Positions 37,935-49,392 are shown, counted from the first letter of the stretch. The stretch is 64,000 nt of DNA from Phymorhynchus buccinoides (GCA_017654935.2 CM065699.1:11076466-11140465); one strand, 5' to 3'. The notes: generated from the sequence alone by a model not told the origin. Numbers and translations: made by a program.

Positions 37935-38070
37935 AAAATAGGGTTTTACGCCCTCTTCGGCCTTTCGGCGATGTGGGGCAGTTGTAAATACATAGATGGT
38001 GGGAACAATACTAGAGGCAATGCCCGGAGGCAGTGCTAAACCAGTAAAGTCACGATTTTTTAATAATACA
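37935..38070 (+). mobile_element. SINE-like repeat B, copy 5
   Basis: TTTTACGCCCTCTTCGG, GATGGTGGGAACAATACTAG, CAATGCCCGGAGGCAGTGC and AACCAGTAAAGTCACG match the family. Confidence 0.7.
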
Positions 38071-38207
38071 GATTACGTAATCGAACACTGAGTAGGCGAA
38101 ACACGCGTAGGCGAAGTGAACAGCCCCCCCCCCCCCCACCCCCCCACACACACACCGCACCCACACCCACATCCCCCAAGACGCACCACTACCATGAGCA
38201 GGGAGTA

Positions 38208-38530
38208 GGGGAAGACGGGGTAAAAAGCGCATGGGCGGGTAAGAACCCCACCCCAATTATCTCATGAAATGAAGCAAATTTCAGTCTCACCTGCTGCCCA
38301 TGAGACGAGCGTTAATGTGTAGCATTCGTTCATGGGCAAATTTGACTGAAATTTTCTTTATTTCAGAGATAAGTGGGGTGGGCTTCTTACCCGCCCATGC
38401 GCTTTTGACCCCGTCTTGTTTCTAGCAATTCGTCTCATGGGTCAGGGATGACTGAAATTTTCTTCGTTTCATGAGATCATTGGGGTGGGCTTCTTACCCG
38501 TGCCCATGCACTTTTTACCCCGTCTTCCCC
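38208..38530. mobile_element. GGGGAAGACGGGG palindromic MITE, copy 2 (compound)
   Basis: 323 bp between TA dinucleotides. Instead of two arms it holds three: after a first complete right arm (GGGCTTCTTACCCGCCCATG to CCCCGTCTT at about 38415) a partial centre and a second right arm follow. This suggests an internal duplication or recombination between two copies. Confidence 0.9.
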
Positions 38531-38564
38531 TATGTGTTCTGTTATTTGGGAGCAGGCGGTTTAA

Positions 38565-38670
38565 TTTCTAGGAAACCAGAGCAAAGTGAGTGTTCCGATC
38601 CTTGAAAAGGCTGTCTTTCTGATGATCTCGACCTGTTTCTTGCAAAAACTCATCCGTCAGGGATGCAACC
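38565..38670 (+). repeat. Partial CCCTGACSGATGAG-family element
   Basis: GAAACCAGAGCAAAGTGAGT through CTCATCCGTCAGGG matches the right end of 33812-34236. Confidence 0.6.
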
Positions 38671-38775
38671 TGTGAATCGTAGGTAAAATCACAACAGCAT
38701 GCTTTCAATCAGCGTTGTGTTAATCAATGCCTGAAAAAATGTTGAAGAAGATATTTTGGATTGGATTGTTTATAT

Positions 38776-38909
38776 TCAACTCACTCACACACACACACAC
38801 ACACACACACACAACACACACACACACACACACACACAGCACACAAAACCACACACACACACACAACCACACACCCAAGCAAACAAACACACGCGCACAC
38901 ACACATGTA
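38776..38909. repeat. (CA)n microsatellite with interruptions
   Basis: CA-rich tract abutting the next MITE. Confidence 0.95.
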
Positions 38910-39127
38910 GGGGAAGACGGGGTAAAAAGCGCATGGGAGGGTAAGAAGCCCACCCCAATTATCTCATGAAATAAAGAAAATTTCAGTCAAATTTGCCCAT
39001 GAGACGAATGCTAGACATTAACGCTCGTCTCATGGGCAAAATGAGACTGAATGTATTGCTTCATTTCATGAGATAATTGGGGTGGGCTGATTACCCTGCC
39101 CATGCGCTTTTTACCCCGATCTTCCCC
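38910..39127. mobile_element. GGGGAAGACGGGG palindromic MITE, copy 3
   Basis: 218 bp with TA on both sides; central palindrome CCCATGAGACGAATGCTAGA / CGTCTCATGGG. It has microsatellites on both sides. Confidence 0.92.
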
Positions 39128-39131
39128 TACA

Positions 39132-39216
39132 CTACGCACACTGACACGCGCGCGCGCCACGCACGCACGCACGCACGCACACGCACGCGGCACACACGCA
39201 CGCACACGCACACGCC

Positions 39217-39253
<37 letters not shown>

Positions 39254-39277
39254 AAGTGGACACACACACACACACAC

Positions 39278-39325
<48 letters not shown>
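39132..39325. repeat. (CA)n/(CG) microsatellite
   Basis: CACG and CA repeats with a short unique interruption (GAGAAGTGGA). Confidence 0.95.
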
Positions 39326-39467
39326 TACATACGCAAACACAGATTAGACGTGAGTAACGATTAATTTTGTTGTTCCTGATAAATTATAAAAAGATATCTA
39401 AAAGTCTATCTCTCCCTCACTTACACACGCACGAATAATGAAATTGCAACTTAGAAAATGTAATACA

Positions 39468-39545
39468 GTCAAACCTCTATTATACGACCCTCCGTTAAAA
39501 GACCACCTCTCATTTAAGACCGACTTCCTGTGCACGGATGTAATG
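39468..39545 (+). repeat. Pogo/Tigger-like terminus fragment
   Basis: CAGTCAAACCTCTATTATAC and GACCACCTCTCATTTAAGACC are analogous to, but diverged from, the left end of the CAGTGGAACC family. The right end was not found. Confidence 0.5.
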
Positions 39546-40200
39546 TACCTTACTATATTTCATGTATGAAACCGTATGTATAAACAACATTGAATTTGAC
39601 TGTACTTAGAACACAGTCAAGCAGTAAAGCAGTAAAGCAGTCAAGGTATCACTGACTGATAGTATCAGTCATGAATTTGCAATTTAATTTGGAAAGTTCT
39701 CTTTCCATTCTCTTCTCTCCATTGTGGCCACATTTCACGTGCGCATCCTTAATGGTTTTTATAGAGATCTTCCAATGGAACAAAAACATTCATTAGGACT
39801 TGATCACCGGCAAGAACGAGCTTCTTTATTGATCCAAGTTGAACACAGTCATCTTTTCAAACGCTTGTACTCTTCTGGGGCTTTCCTCTTATTTTTGCTT
39901 TTGCTATTTGGACCTTTTCAATAAATATACTCATCGATCCAATCCATCGTGAACCATTTTTTGTGACCCTCAGCCTCATATTTTTTTTTTTTATAGCCTA
40001 AAAATGTCTTCTTCGAATTTATGCTTGTTTCTATCCATTCTGACTGTCGCAGGGAAATAATAAAATGAAGTCAACGTGAAATGAACAAGACAAGTAAAAT
40101 TATGAACAGTCAGTGTGATTTGTACTTACAGTTCAGTCATCTTCTATCAACACCACAGGCGAGTAACCAAGCCGGATCACGAGGTTGTCACCACAGATAT
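39546..40200. other. No gene recognised
   Basis: Unique-looking sequence. A 66-codon frame at 39724 ends in a hydrophobic stretch but has no supporting features. Confidence 0.4.
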
Positions 40201-40208
40201 CGCTTGCA

Positions 40209-40372
40209 CAGTACGTGCTCATTACCGCAGGTAATGCCCAAAGTGGGATTTTGCTCAATGCCGGTATTGTTCAATTTTTTGGCTCATTACCAGTATTGAG
40301 CAAATCAGCATTGCTCATTTCCGATAATATGAGCCAAACAATTGCGCATTACTGGTAATGCGCAAACTACTG
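40209..40372. repeat. Hairpin cluster of GCKCATTACCNGTAATGMGC
   Basis: At least four short imperfect palindromes occur in 165 bp: GCTCATTACCGCAGGTAATG, GCTCATTACCAGTATTGAGC, GCTCATTTCCGATAATATGAGC-type and GCGCATTACTGGTAATGCGC. The layout is analogous to 28471-28640 and 60091-60432, with a different motif. Confidence 0.75.
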
Positions 40373-40382
40373 AAACTGAGTA

Positions 40383-40596
40383 GGGGAAGACGGGGTAAAA
40401 AGCGCATGGGCGGGTAAGAAGCCCACCCCAATTATCTCATGAAATTAAGCAAATTTCAGTCTCATTTTGCCCATGAGGGGAGCGTTAATGTCTAGCATTC
40501 GTTTCATGGGCAAATTTGACTGAAATTTTCTTTATTTCATGAGATAATTGGGGTGGGCTTCTTACCCGCCCATGCGCTTTTTACCCCGTCTTCCCC
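40383..40596. mobile_element. GGGGAAGACGGGG palindromic MITE, copy 4
   Basis: 214 bp with TA on both sides and arms near-perfect over about 65 bp. The central CATGAGGGGAGCG/CGTTTCATGGG is slightly diverged. Confidence 0.92.
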
Positions 40597-40690
40597 TACG
40601 ACATTATACATTGCAACTGAACGGGTTGCGTCCCTTTTATCATTTTGAAGAAAAAGCGAAAGTGATGGTCTGTGTTCAATTTGGAAAAAA

Positions 40691-40692
<2 letters not shown>

Positions 40693-40779
<87 letters not shown>
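40693..40779. repeat. (GA)n microsatellite
   Basis: Pure GA tract of about 43 repeats. Confidence 0.97.
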
Positions 40780-41000
40780 ACGCTGAACGCTGAACAGTTT
40801 ATCATTTTGTCATTACCTCGAAATGTCTGATGACAAGGGGGGTAATAGACATTCACTTTTCACTTAAAGAGATATGAACAATTTTCTCAAATGACATTAA
40901 ACACCTTAGCATATCACACATTCAATCATTCAAAGGGAAAATACAGTCATGAAGACTTTTATGAACAACACAAAAGCAGTCCCGTGATCGAGAAAAGAAG

Positions 41001-41500
41001 NNNNNNNNNNNNNNNNNNNNNNNNNNNNNNNNNNNNNNNNNNNNNNNNNNNNNNNNNNNNNNNNNNNNNNNNNNNNNNNNNNNNNNNNNNNNNNNNNNNN
41101 NNNNNNNNNNNNNNNNNNNNNNNNNNNNNNNNNNNNNNNNNNNNNNNNNNNNNNNNNNNNNNNNNNNNNNNNNNNNNNNNNNNNNNNNNNNNNNNNNNNN
41201 NNNNNNNNNNNNNNNNNNNNNNNNNNNNNNNNNNNNNNNNNNNNNNNNNNNNNNNNNNNNNNNNNNNNNNNNNNNNNNNNNNNNNNNNNNNNNNNNNNNN
41301 NNNNNNNNNNNNNNNNNNNNNNNNNNNNNNNNNNNNNNNNNNNNNNNNNNNNNNNNNNNNNNNNNNNNNNNNNNNNNNNNNNNNNNNNNNNNNNNNNNNN
41401 NNNNNNNNNNNNNNNNNNNNNNNNNNNNNNNNNNNNNNNNNNNNNNNNNNNNNNNNNNNNNNNNNNNNNNNNNNNNNNNNNNNNNNNNNNNNNNNNNNNN
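41001..41500. other. Assembly gap (500 N)
   Basis: A round-number N run, so the true gap size is unknown. It hides the left boundary of the LTR-retrotransposon array and the 5' half of copy 1. Frames spanning the Ns are meaningless. Confidence 0.99.
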
Positions 41501-43163
41501 GGGTGTGGCTTATGAGGTGTACAGTAAACTTCCGTCAAGCCAAATTACCGACTACCCAGCTTTGAAAGAAGCCCTGCTCAACAGATACGAGTTGACAGCT
41601 GACGCCTACCGGAAAAAGTTCCGGTCAACCAGAAAAGGTAGGGGAGAGTCCTATGCCCAATTTTCAGATAGACTGGGGAACTATCTGACAAAATGGGTGT
41701 CCCTTTCTGCCAAAACTGAGTCCTATGAGGATCTCCGGGAACTGATGGTTGGCGAGCAACTGCGCGAAACCATGTCCCCAGAGTTACGCACCTTTACTGC
41801 CGAACAAGGTGCCACAACTCTGGCTGACCTCATCCAGCTAAGTGATAGGTACACTCTAGCCCATGATGAACCTAGCGCCCCTAAAAGGCCAAAACTACAG
41901 CAAGTAGTTGGGTCCACTGCTTCACAGCAGAGCAGGTTTAACCCCAACTCCAACAGTGGGTCAAACAGTTCTACCCATGAACGACAACCACTGGGACAAC
42001 CCTTATTCTGCTCATACTGCAAGTCGAACACCCACAATCGGGATGACTGCAGGAAACTTGCTTACAAGCGGCAAAATGTTGCAACTATGCAAGTCGTCTC
42101 GACTTCGCAGAATTGCACAAACCCCTCCCCAGTACAGTGTCCAGGCACACCGTCAGTCGTTGGACAGGCGACTGTCAACAACATCCCTGTTCAGTGTCTC
42201 TATGACACTGGACTGTCATGCGACGCAATTGTCTGCGGATCCTTAGTCCCCGCGTCAGCATACACGGGAGACTTCATCTCTCTGCAAGGCCCTGATGCTG
42301 CAATCCCCCCATCCACTTTGCCAGTCGCCATAATCAATGTCGACACCAGATATGTTAAGGGACCCATCAAGGCAGTGCTCATGGACAGTCCTGTCTATGA
42401 CCTCATACTGGGATCACAGTATGTGTTTTTAGGGCACCCCTCTCAACCTGCTATTGTTTCAGCAGGATTCCCTTCTCCCCAATCCACAAACCAACTCCCT
42501 CCCTCCTTCCCAAAGAGCAAATCTCCCTCAGCAGGGAAGAAACCTCTCAACGCGGCAAACCAAATTGCCGCGCGAGCCAATCCAGATTGTCCCAAGTCCC
42601 CAAGTCCGCCACAACTTGGAAAATCCTTCCCAAGGAATGTCCGCCTAACGACCCAAGACCACTCGCCACAGGTACCTCAGGTGAAAGGCAGCACTGTACC
42701 CGCAAACACCCACCGAAGGTACTATCGGGACAGGCCGCCGCACGTACAGCCGTCACCTACCCCTCCCTTTCAGCGAGTGGCAGTCGACTTGGTCGGGCCT
42801 CTACCTAAACGGAAGAAGAAATTCCGGTACATAGTCACCGTGGTCGACATATGTACCATGCAGTGCGATGCCGCCCCAATCTCCTCACTTGATGCTAGCC
42901 AGATAGCCGCGGCACTCAAAGCCATTTTCGCCCGAATCGGCCTACCAAACCACATCATCAGCAATGATGAATCCAGGCTAAAGGGGAAACTCAGGCAAGA
43001 GGTGTTTGCTATTCTGCAATCAACCTTGGGACAACTCAACACAGGATTGCCGCACCAACCTCAGTCGGAATCCATTCCACTGATCTCTAACCCACCTGCT
43101 CCTTTGAACTCTGTGTTGCGACCAGATGTTCCACCATTCCAGCCGACCCAGTCTCCCCACTAA
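41501..43163 (+). CDS. Array copy 1: gag-protease-truncated integrase (5' end in gap)
   Basis: The open frame emerges from the gap at about GVAYEVYSKLPSSQ in the capsid-like region and runs 550 codons to TAA at 43161-43163. It contains the CCHC knuckle (CSYCKSNTHNRDDC, about 42009-42050), the protease DTG (LYDTGLS, about 42202-42222) with its DLILGSQYV flap-strand partner, and the integrase remnant from VAVDLVGPLP (about 42777). Compared with copies 2-4 it has PLPKRKKK instead of PLPQRKKK and AGFPS instead of AAFPS. No stop interrupts the visible part. Confidence 0.9.
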
Positions 43164-43247
43164 TTTGTCCCTGTCGCCCAAGTCGAAAGTGGAGTCGGCG
43201 TTCCACAGGAAGATTCCGGTACCAGAATCTTTTCTTCGGGGGGCCTC
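43164..43247 (+). other. 3' non-coding segment before LTR A
   Basis: 84 bp from the stop codon to the LTR. A TCGGGGGGCCTC run directly before TGTGACG is the best polypurine-tract candidate, though it is not a classic one. The segment is identical in all copies seen. Confidence 0.5.
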
Positions 43248-44988
43248 TGTGACGTAAGTGTCCCGCGCGACCCGCTTTCTTTATTTCTTATTACCCCCCC
43301 CCCCCCCCCCCCCCCCCCTCTCCTTTTCATTTCTCTGTCCGGCCGCCACGTTAATTGCCACCCACCTTCAAACGAACGCCGATTAAGGCGTTGTCGCTTT
43401 CAAGTTCGATCTTGTCTCCCCGGTCGGCACGTACCACCTACCGAGGTTATCTCCCTTTGTAAGACACCTTTCTACCGTCCCATCACAAGAAAGTGACAAC
43501 CACGGTTATCTCCCTTTGAAGATGGTTTTGCTTTTCCGAGCACGAGAAGGTTTGAATGTCGGCACGTGATAAGGATGTAATAGGCGCGTGATTGTTCGGT
43601 ACATTTAGAACAGCAATCTTGTGACGTGTGGACTGTAATACACCAATAGCAGGCTTTCATTGTTTGAAAGTGAAGGCTATAATTGGAGTAGTGAGAAAAA
43701 GTTTTCACACAAGATGCTGAAACGTAGCTAGAGCAACACTCACAACCAGTCAGAATAAGCCCACTAGTAAGTATTATTGATGGCAGGTGATTGAGATCTT
43801 GTTTGTTTGACTCTAGTTTTGATCTAGATCCTATGTTCAATGATGAATAAGGAGTAGATAGATATGTTATAGAAAAGAAGTGGTAAACATTCTATTCTAT
43901 TTATGTGCACTGATTATTTGTGTGTGTGTGTTTTTGACTTGAACACTTTTGGTACCAGAACCGGAGTTTATGCCTACTAACCCTTTTGTCTATTTTTAGT
44001 AGGAAACCTATGGGCCGCAATCTTGCACTATTTTTAGTAGGAAACCTATGGGCCGCAATCTTGCACTTTATGATACCATTCCTTTCCAGGTGTTGGATGG
44101 AGAGTGATGTTGGATTGATCACCTTTTATGTTTTACTGATCTCAGTTTGTTAACTGAAATTCAGTTTATTTATTAACTACATGTAGTGCTATTGTACAAG
44201 GGAAGCCTTCAAGCCGGTTGGGATTCACTAATTCCCTGCCGACTGAAGCCCCTTGTCTCTAAGCCATAGAGATCTACATCCACCTTCTCCTGTGATTATC
44301 AGCAGGGCATCGTGGGCCGGAAGATCATCCCGGACTCCACCAAGCACCAAGACGGGTCCGTCGCCAAGACGACCCGCACCCAGAATCCGCGAGGAGACCA
44401 CGCCTGAACCGTGCCATCCCGCGAAGCCGTAACCGGAACGACTGGGAGCTACTCTCACCTGACGAGCAAGCCCAGAACTTCAAACAGCTAAGTCTACCTG
44501 ACTGCGCCAATCATTTGAACTTTCCTACGGACACCGAAGATAATTAGTAACCCTTCCGGCATGGGGCGAACCTTATAGAAAGACAAAAGTCTTGTGAATC
44601 CTTTCGGATTTCATTGTTTTTTATCCATATTTTGTTTTGGCGCCATTGAGCTGCTTTATTATTATTGTTGCATAATCTTATGCAGATTTTGGGAGTAAAT
44701 AAAATACAAGTGTCAAATAATCCTGAACCCTTTGGTCAGACTGATGAGAGTGGGAGTCTTGTAATTTCATGTAAAACCCTACTTCTCTCTGTCTGCCATT
44801 TAGAGCAATTCAACCACTTGTATTTCTTACAACCATACGAGCCAGAACCCGGGCACAAATATAAATTTATTAGATGAAAAGGGGCCGGGAAAGTTGCTCA
44901 TCTCCCATACCCTAGAGAAGTGGGCTAAAGGCAAATTTTCTAAAGTCTTCCCTAGAGACTTAGCCTTTTAACCCATTACCTCGTCACA
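43248..44988 (+). mobile_element. LTR A
   Basis: 1741 bp, TGTGACGTAAG to CCTCGTCACA. Internal-type: two tandem copies of the block ATTTTTAGTAGGAAACCTAT (about 43993-44066) and the CAGAACTTCAAACAGCTAAG variant. A poly-C stretch at 43293-43318 varies between LTRs. AATAAA at about 44698 may be the poly-A signal. Confidence 0.93.
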
Positions 44989-44994
44989 TCTAAT

Positions 44995-45014
44995 TGGGGG
45001 CTCGCGTCCGGGAT
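44995..45014 (+). promoter_or_regulatory. Primer-binding-site-like sequence, copy 2
   Basis: TGGGGGCTCGCGTCCGGGAT begins 6 nt after the LTR end. It equals the classic tRNA-Pro-type PBS except for two extra bases (CG) in the middle. The same 20-mer follows LTR B (about 49399) and LTR C (about 53820). Confidence 0.6.
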
Positions 45015-45261
45015 ATTTTTTTTTCATAAAGTCTAACAAATTTCAATTCAAACTGTAGTTCCTTTTCAAAACTTATCTTGTGTCCACTGGGAAAGTTATT
45101 GTGATTTGGTTCACTGTGTTTTGATTTGATTTGTTTGAATGCTATTTATGACTTTATTTTGATGTGCATGCTATTTCTGTTTATGCTGAAATAGTTAAGT
45201 GTTGTTTGATACATTCAACTCAGCAGCTTTGTTTTTATTTTGAATAGTTGTATTTACAACC

Positions 45262-45588
45262 ATGGCTGAGATTGTTAAACTTAGGAGGGAACTTAAAGAA
45301 TGGGGAGAATCTCTAGGATTGTCAGGCCAAGAGTTAGCAAATTTTGTCATATCTGAATATGACAAAGAGAAAGCTCGCGAGGCTCAAGAGGCTGAGAAAA
45401 GAGCTGAGGCTCAAGAGGCTCGAGAAAGACAAGAGGCTGATAAAGCTCGCGAGGAGGCTGAGAAAGCTCGGGAGAGGCTGAGAAAGACAAACAGAGAGCT
45501 CATGAGGCAAGAGGCTGATAAAGCTCGCGAGGCAGAAATAAAGATCGCGACGCTCAGGAGCAAGAGCAAATCCGTACTCATGAGTTAA
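45262..45588 (+). CDS. Array copy 2: gag N-terminal frame
   Basis: ATG in context ACCATGGC, 108 codons. The first about 37 residues (MAEIVKLRRELKEWGESLGL and SGQELANFVISEYDKEK) are conserved between copies. The rest is a Glu/Ala/Lys/Arg-rich coiled coil built of AREAQEAEK-like repeats. The frame ends at TAA (45586-45588) out of phase with the downstream gag frame, the shift lying within about 45520-45550. Confidence 0.8.
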   Translation: MAEIVKLRRELKEWGESLGLSGQELANFVISEYDKEKAREAQEAEKRAEAQEARERQEADKAREEAEKARERLRKTNRELMRQEADKAREAEIKIATLRSKSKSVLMS

Positions 45589-45602
45589 GGCAGAGACAAC
45601 TA

Positions 45603-47552
45603 GTGCAGGATGCCAAAAATAAAGAACTCGAACTTGAGGCCACTGAGCGAGAAAAGGCGCGAGACCATGAGCTAGCTATGAAGCAGCTTGAAAACTCAGC
45701 AGACTCTGAGACTGCTGCCCCTCAAAATTTTCCCCCTCCCATTCATACCTCAGCCATGACCTTCACATTGGAGGCATTCAATGAGGCAACAGAGTCTATC
45801 GATGCATTCCTCGATAGATTTGAAAGACTGGCCCAGGAATTTGAGCTTGCTCCGGAAAAGTTCAACCTCAAGCTTGCCCAAAGTCTCAGGGGTGTGGCTT
45901 ATGAGGTGTACAGCAAACTTCCGTCAAGCCAAATTACCGACTACCCAGCTTTGAAAGAAGCCCTGCTCAACAGATACGAGTTGACAGCTGACGCCTACCG
46001 GAAAAAGTTCCGGTCAACCAGAAAAGGTAGGGGAGAGTCCTATGCCCAATTTTCAGATAGACTGGGGAACTATCTGACAAAATGGGTGTCCCTTTCTGCC
46101 AAATCAGAGTCCTATGAGGATCTCCGGGAACTGATGGTTGGCGAGCAACTGCGCGAAACCATGTCCCCAGAGTTACGCACCTTTACTGCCGAACAAGGTG
46201 CCACAACTCTGGCTGACCTCATCCAGCTAAGTGACCGGTACACTCTAGCCCATGATGAACCTAGCGCCCCTAAAAGGCCAAAACTACAGCAAGTAGTTGG
46301 GTCCACTGCTTCACAGCAGAGCAGGTTTAACCCCAACTCCAACAGTGGGTCAAACGGTTCTACCCATGAACGACAACCACTGGGACAACCCTTATTCTGC
46401 TCATACTGCAAGTCGAACACCCACAATCGGGATGACTGCAGGAAACTTGCTTACAAGCGGCAAAATGTTGCAACTATGCAAGTCGTCTCGACTTCGCAGA
46501 ATTGCACAAACCCCTCCCCAGTACAGTGTCCAGGCACACCGTCAGTCGTTGGACAGGCGACTGTCAACAACATCCCTGTTCAGTGTCTCTATGACACTGG
46601 ACTGTCATGCGACGCCATTGTCTGCGGATCCTTAGTCCCCGCGTCAGCATACACGGGAGACTTCATCTCTCTGCAAGGCCCTGATGCTGCAATCCCCCCA
46701 TCCACTTTGCCAGTCGCCATAATCAATGTCGACACCAGATATGTTAAGGGACCCATCAAGGCAGTGCTCATGGACAGTCCTGTCTATGACCTCATACTGG
46801 GATCACAGTATGTGTTTTTAGGGCACCCCTCTCAACCTGCTATAGTTTCAGCAGCATTCCCTTCTCCCCAATCCACAAACCAACTCCCTCCCTCCTTCCC
46901 AAAGAGCAAATCTCCCTCAGCAGGGAAGAAACCTCTCAACGCGGCAAACCAAATTGCCGCGCGAGCCAATCCAGATTGTCCCAAGTCCCCAAGTCCGCCA
47001 CAACTTGGAAAATCCTTCCCAAGGAATGTCCGCCTAACGACCCAAGACCACTCGCCACAGGTACCTCAGGTGAAAGGCAGCACTGTACCCGCAAACACCC
47101 ACCGAAGGTACTATCGGGACAGGCCGCCGCACGTACAGCCGTCACCTACCCCTCCCTTTCAGCGAGTGGCAGTCGACTTGGTCGGGCCTCTACCTCAACG
47201 GAAGAAGAAATTCCGGTACATAGTCACCGTGGTCGACATATGTACCATGCAGTGCGATGCCGCCCCAATCTCCTCACTTGATGCTAGCCAGATAGCCGCG
47301 GCACTCAAAGCCATTTTCGCCCGAATCGGCCTACCAAACCACATCATCAGCAATGATGAATCCAGGCTAAAGGGGAAACTCAGGCAAGAGGTGTTTGCTA
47401 TTCTGCAATCAACCTTGGGACAACTCAACACAGGATTGCCGCACCAACCTCAGTCGGAATCCATTCCACTGATCTCTACCCCACCTGCTCCTTTGAACTC
47501 TGTGTTGCGACCAGATGTTCCACCATTCCAGCCGACCCAGTCTCCCCACTAA
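45603..47552 (+). CDS. Array copy 2: gag-protease-truncated integrase
   Basis: Open for 649 codons from 45603, and also open some way upstream in the same frame, so no ATG defines it. Order: charged helix (residues 1-35), gag capsid-like region (about 50-200: ATESIDAFLDRFERLAQEF, YAQFSDRLGNYLTKW), CCHC knuckle at 46398-46439, protease with DTG at 46593-46601 and DLILGS at about 46789, and a Pro/Ser linker. The integrase core start follows (VAVDLVGPLP with its Asp at 47175-47177). The expected second catalytic Asp position reads ISNDES rather than the usual ISDxG, and the Glu region is absent. The linker replaces the whole RT/RNase H region. The frame ends with TAA. Confidence 0.92.
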   Translation: MQDAKNKELELEATEREKARDHELAMKQLENSADSETAAPQNFPPPIHTSAMTFTLEAFNEATESIDAFLDRFERLAQEFELAPEKFNLKLAQSLRGVAYEVYSKLPSSQITDYPALKEALLNRYELTADAYRKKFRSTRKGRGESYAQFSDRLGNYLTKWVSLSAKSESYEDLRELMVGEQLRETMSPELRTFTAEQGATTLADLIQLSDRYTLAHDEPSAPKRPKLQQVVGSTASQQSRFNPNSNSGSNGSTHERQPLGQPLFCSYCKSNTHNRDDCRKLAYKRQNVATMQVVSTSQNCTNPSPVQCPGTPSVVGQATVNNIPVQCLYDTGLSCDAIVCGSLVPASAYTGDFISLQGPDAAIPPSTLPVAIINVDTRYVKGPIKAVLMDSPVYDLILGSQYVFLGHPSQPAIVSAAFPSPQSTNQLPPSFPKSKSPSAGKKPLNAANQIAARANPDCPKSPSPPQLGKSFPRNVRLTTQDHSPQVPQVKGSTVPANTHRRYYRDRPPHVQPSPTPPFQRVAVDLVGPLPQRKKKFRYIVTVVDICTMQCDAAPISSLDASQIAAALKAIFARIGLPNHIISNDESRLKGKLRQEVFAILQSTLGQLNTGLPHQPQSESIPLISTPPAPLNSVLRPDVPPFQPTQSPH

Positions 47553-47636
47553 TTTGTCCCTGTCGCCCAAGTCGAAAGTGGAGTCGGCGTTCCACAGGAA
47601 GATTCCGGTACCAGAATCTTTTCTTCGGGGGGCCTC

Positions 47637-49392
47637 TGTGACGTAAGTGTCCCGCGCGACCCGCTTTCTTTATTTCTTATCTACACCCCCCCCCCCCCCC
47701 CCCCCCCCTCTCCTTTTCATTTCTCTGTCCGGCCGCCACGTTAATTGCCCCCACCTTCAAAAGAACGCCGATTAAGGGAAGGGCTTTCAATCCTTGTCTC
47801 CCCGGTCGGCACGTACCACCTACCGAGGTTATCTCCCTTCTCATCACGAGATACCCCCCCCCCCCCCCTTTCTACCGTCTCATCACAAGAAAGTGACAAC
47901 CACGGTTATCTCCCTTTGAAGATGGTTTTGCCTTTTCCGAGCACGAGAAGGTTTTGAATGTCAGGCATGTGATAAGGATGTAATAGGCGCGTGATTGTTC
48001 GGTACATTTAGAACAGCAATCTTGTGACGTGTGGACTGTAATACACCAATAGCAGGCTTTCATTGTTTGAAAGTGAAGGCTATAATTGGAGTAGTGAGAA
48101 AAAGTTTTCACACAAGATGCTGAAACGTAGCTAGAGCAACACTCACAACCAGTCAGAATAAGCCCACTAGTAAGTATTATTGATGGCTGGTGATTGAGAT
48201 CTTGTTTGTTTGACTCTAGTTTTGATCTAGATCCTATGTTCAATGATGAATAAGGAGTAGATAGATATGTTATAGAAAAGAAGTGGTAAACATTCTATTC
48301 TATTTATGTGCACTGATTATTTGTGTGTGTGTGTTTTTGACTTGAACACTTTTGGTACCAGAACCGGAGTTTATGCCTACTAACCCTTTTGTCTATTTTT
48401 AGTAGGAAACCTATGGGCCGCAATCTTGCACTATTTTTAGTAGGAAACCTATGGGCCGCAATCTTGCACTTTATGATACCATTCCTTTCCAGGTGTTGGA
48501 TGGAGAGTGATGTTGGATTGATCACCTTTTATGTTTTACTGATCTCAGTTTGTTAACTGAAATTCAGTTTATTTATTAACTACATGTAGTGCTATTGTAC
48601 AAGGGAAGCCTTCAAGCCGGTTGGGATTCACTAATTCCCTGCCGACTGAAGCCCCTTGTCTCTAAGCCATAGAGATCTACATCCACCTTCTCCTGTGATT
48701 ATCAGCAGGGCATCGTGGGCCGGAAGATCATCCCGGACTCCACCAAGCACCAAGACGGGACCGTCGCCAAGACGACCCGCACCCAGAATCCGCGAGGAGA
48801 CCACGCCTGAACCGTGCCATCCCGCGAAGCCGTAACCGGAACGACTGGGAGCTACTCTCACCTGACGAGCAAGCCCAGAACTTCAAACAGCTAAGTCTAC
48901 CTGACTGCGCCAATCATTTGAACTTTCCTACGGACACTGAAGATAATTAGTAACCCTTCCGGCATGGGGCGAACCTTATAGAAAGACAAAAGTCTTGTGA
49001 ATCCTTTCGGATTTCATTGTTTTTTTATCCATATTTTGTTTTGGCGCCATTGAGCTGCTTTATTATTATTGTTGCATAATCTTATGCAGATTTTGGGAGT
49101 AAATAAAATACAAGTGTCAAATAATCCTGAACCCTTTGGTCAGACTGATGAGAGTGGGAGTCTTGTAATTTCATGTAAAACCCTACTTCTCTCTGTCTGC
49201 CATTTAGAGCAATTCAACCACTTGTATTTCTTACAACCATACGAGCCAGAACCCGGGCACAAATATAAATTTATTAGATGAAAAGGGGCCGGGAAAGTTG
49301 CTCATCTCCCATACCCTAGAGAAGTGGGCTAAAGGCAAATTTTCTAAAGTCTTCCCTAGGGACTTAGCCTTTTAACCCATTACCTCGTCACA
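47637..49392 (+). mobile_element. LTR B
   Basis: 1756 bp, same termini. Internal-type, with the duplicated TAGTAGGAAACC block and the CAGAACTTCAAACAG variant. It has two C-runs (about 47686-47707 and 47852-47868). Confidence 0.93.

Noticed and set aside
40891..41565. Open frames running through the 500-N gap
   Set aside because: Unknown bases do not count as coding; only the part after 41501 belongs to the array ORF.
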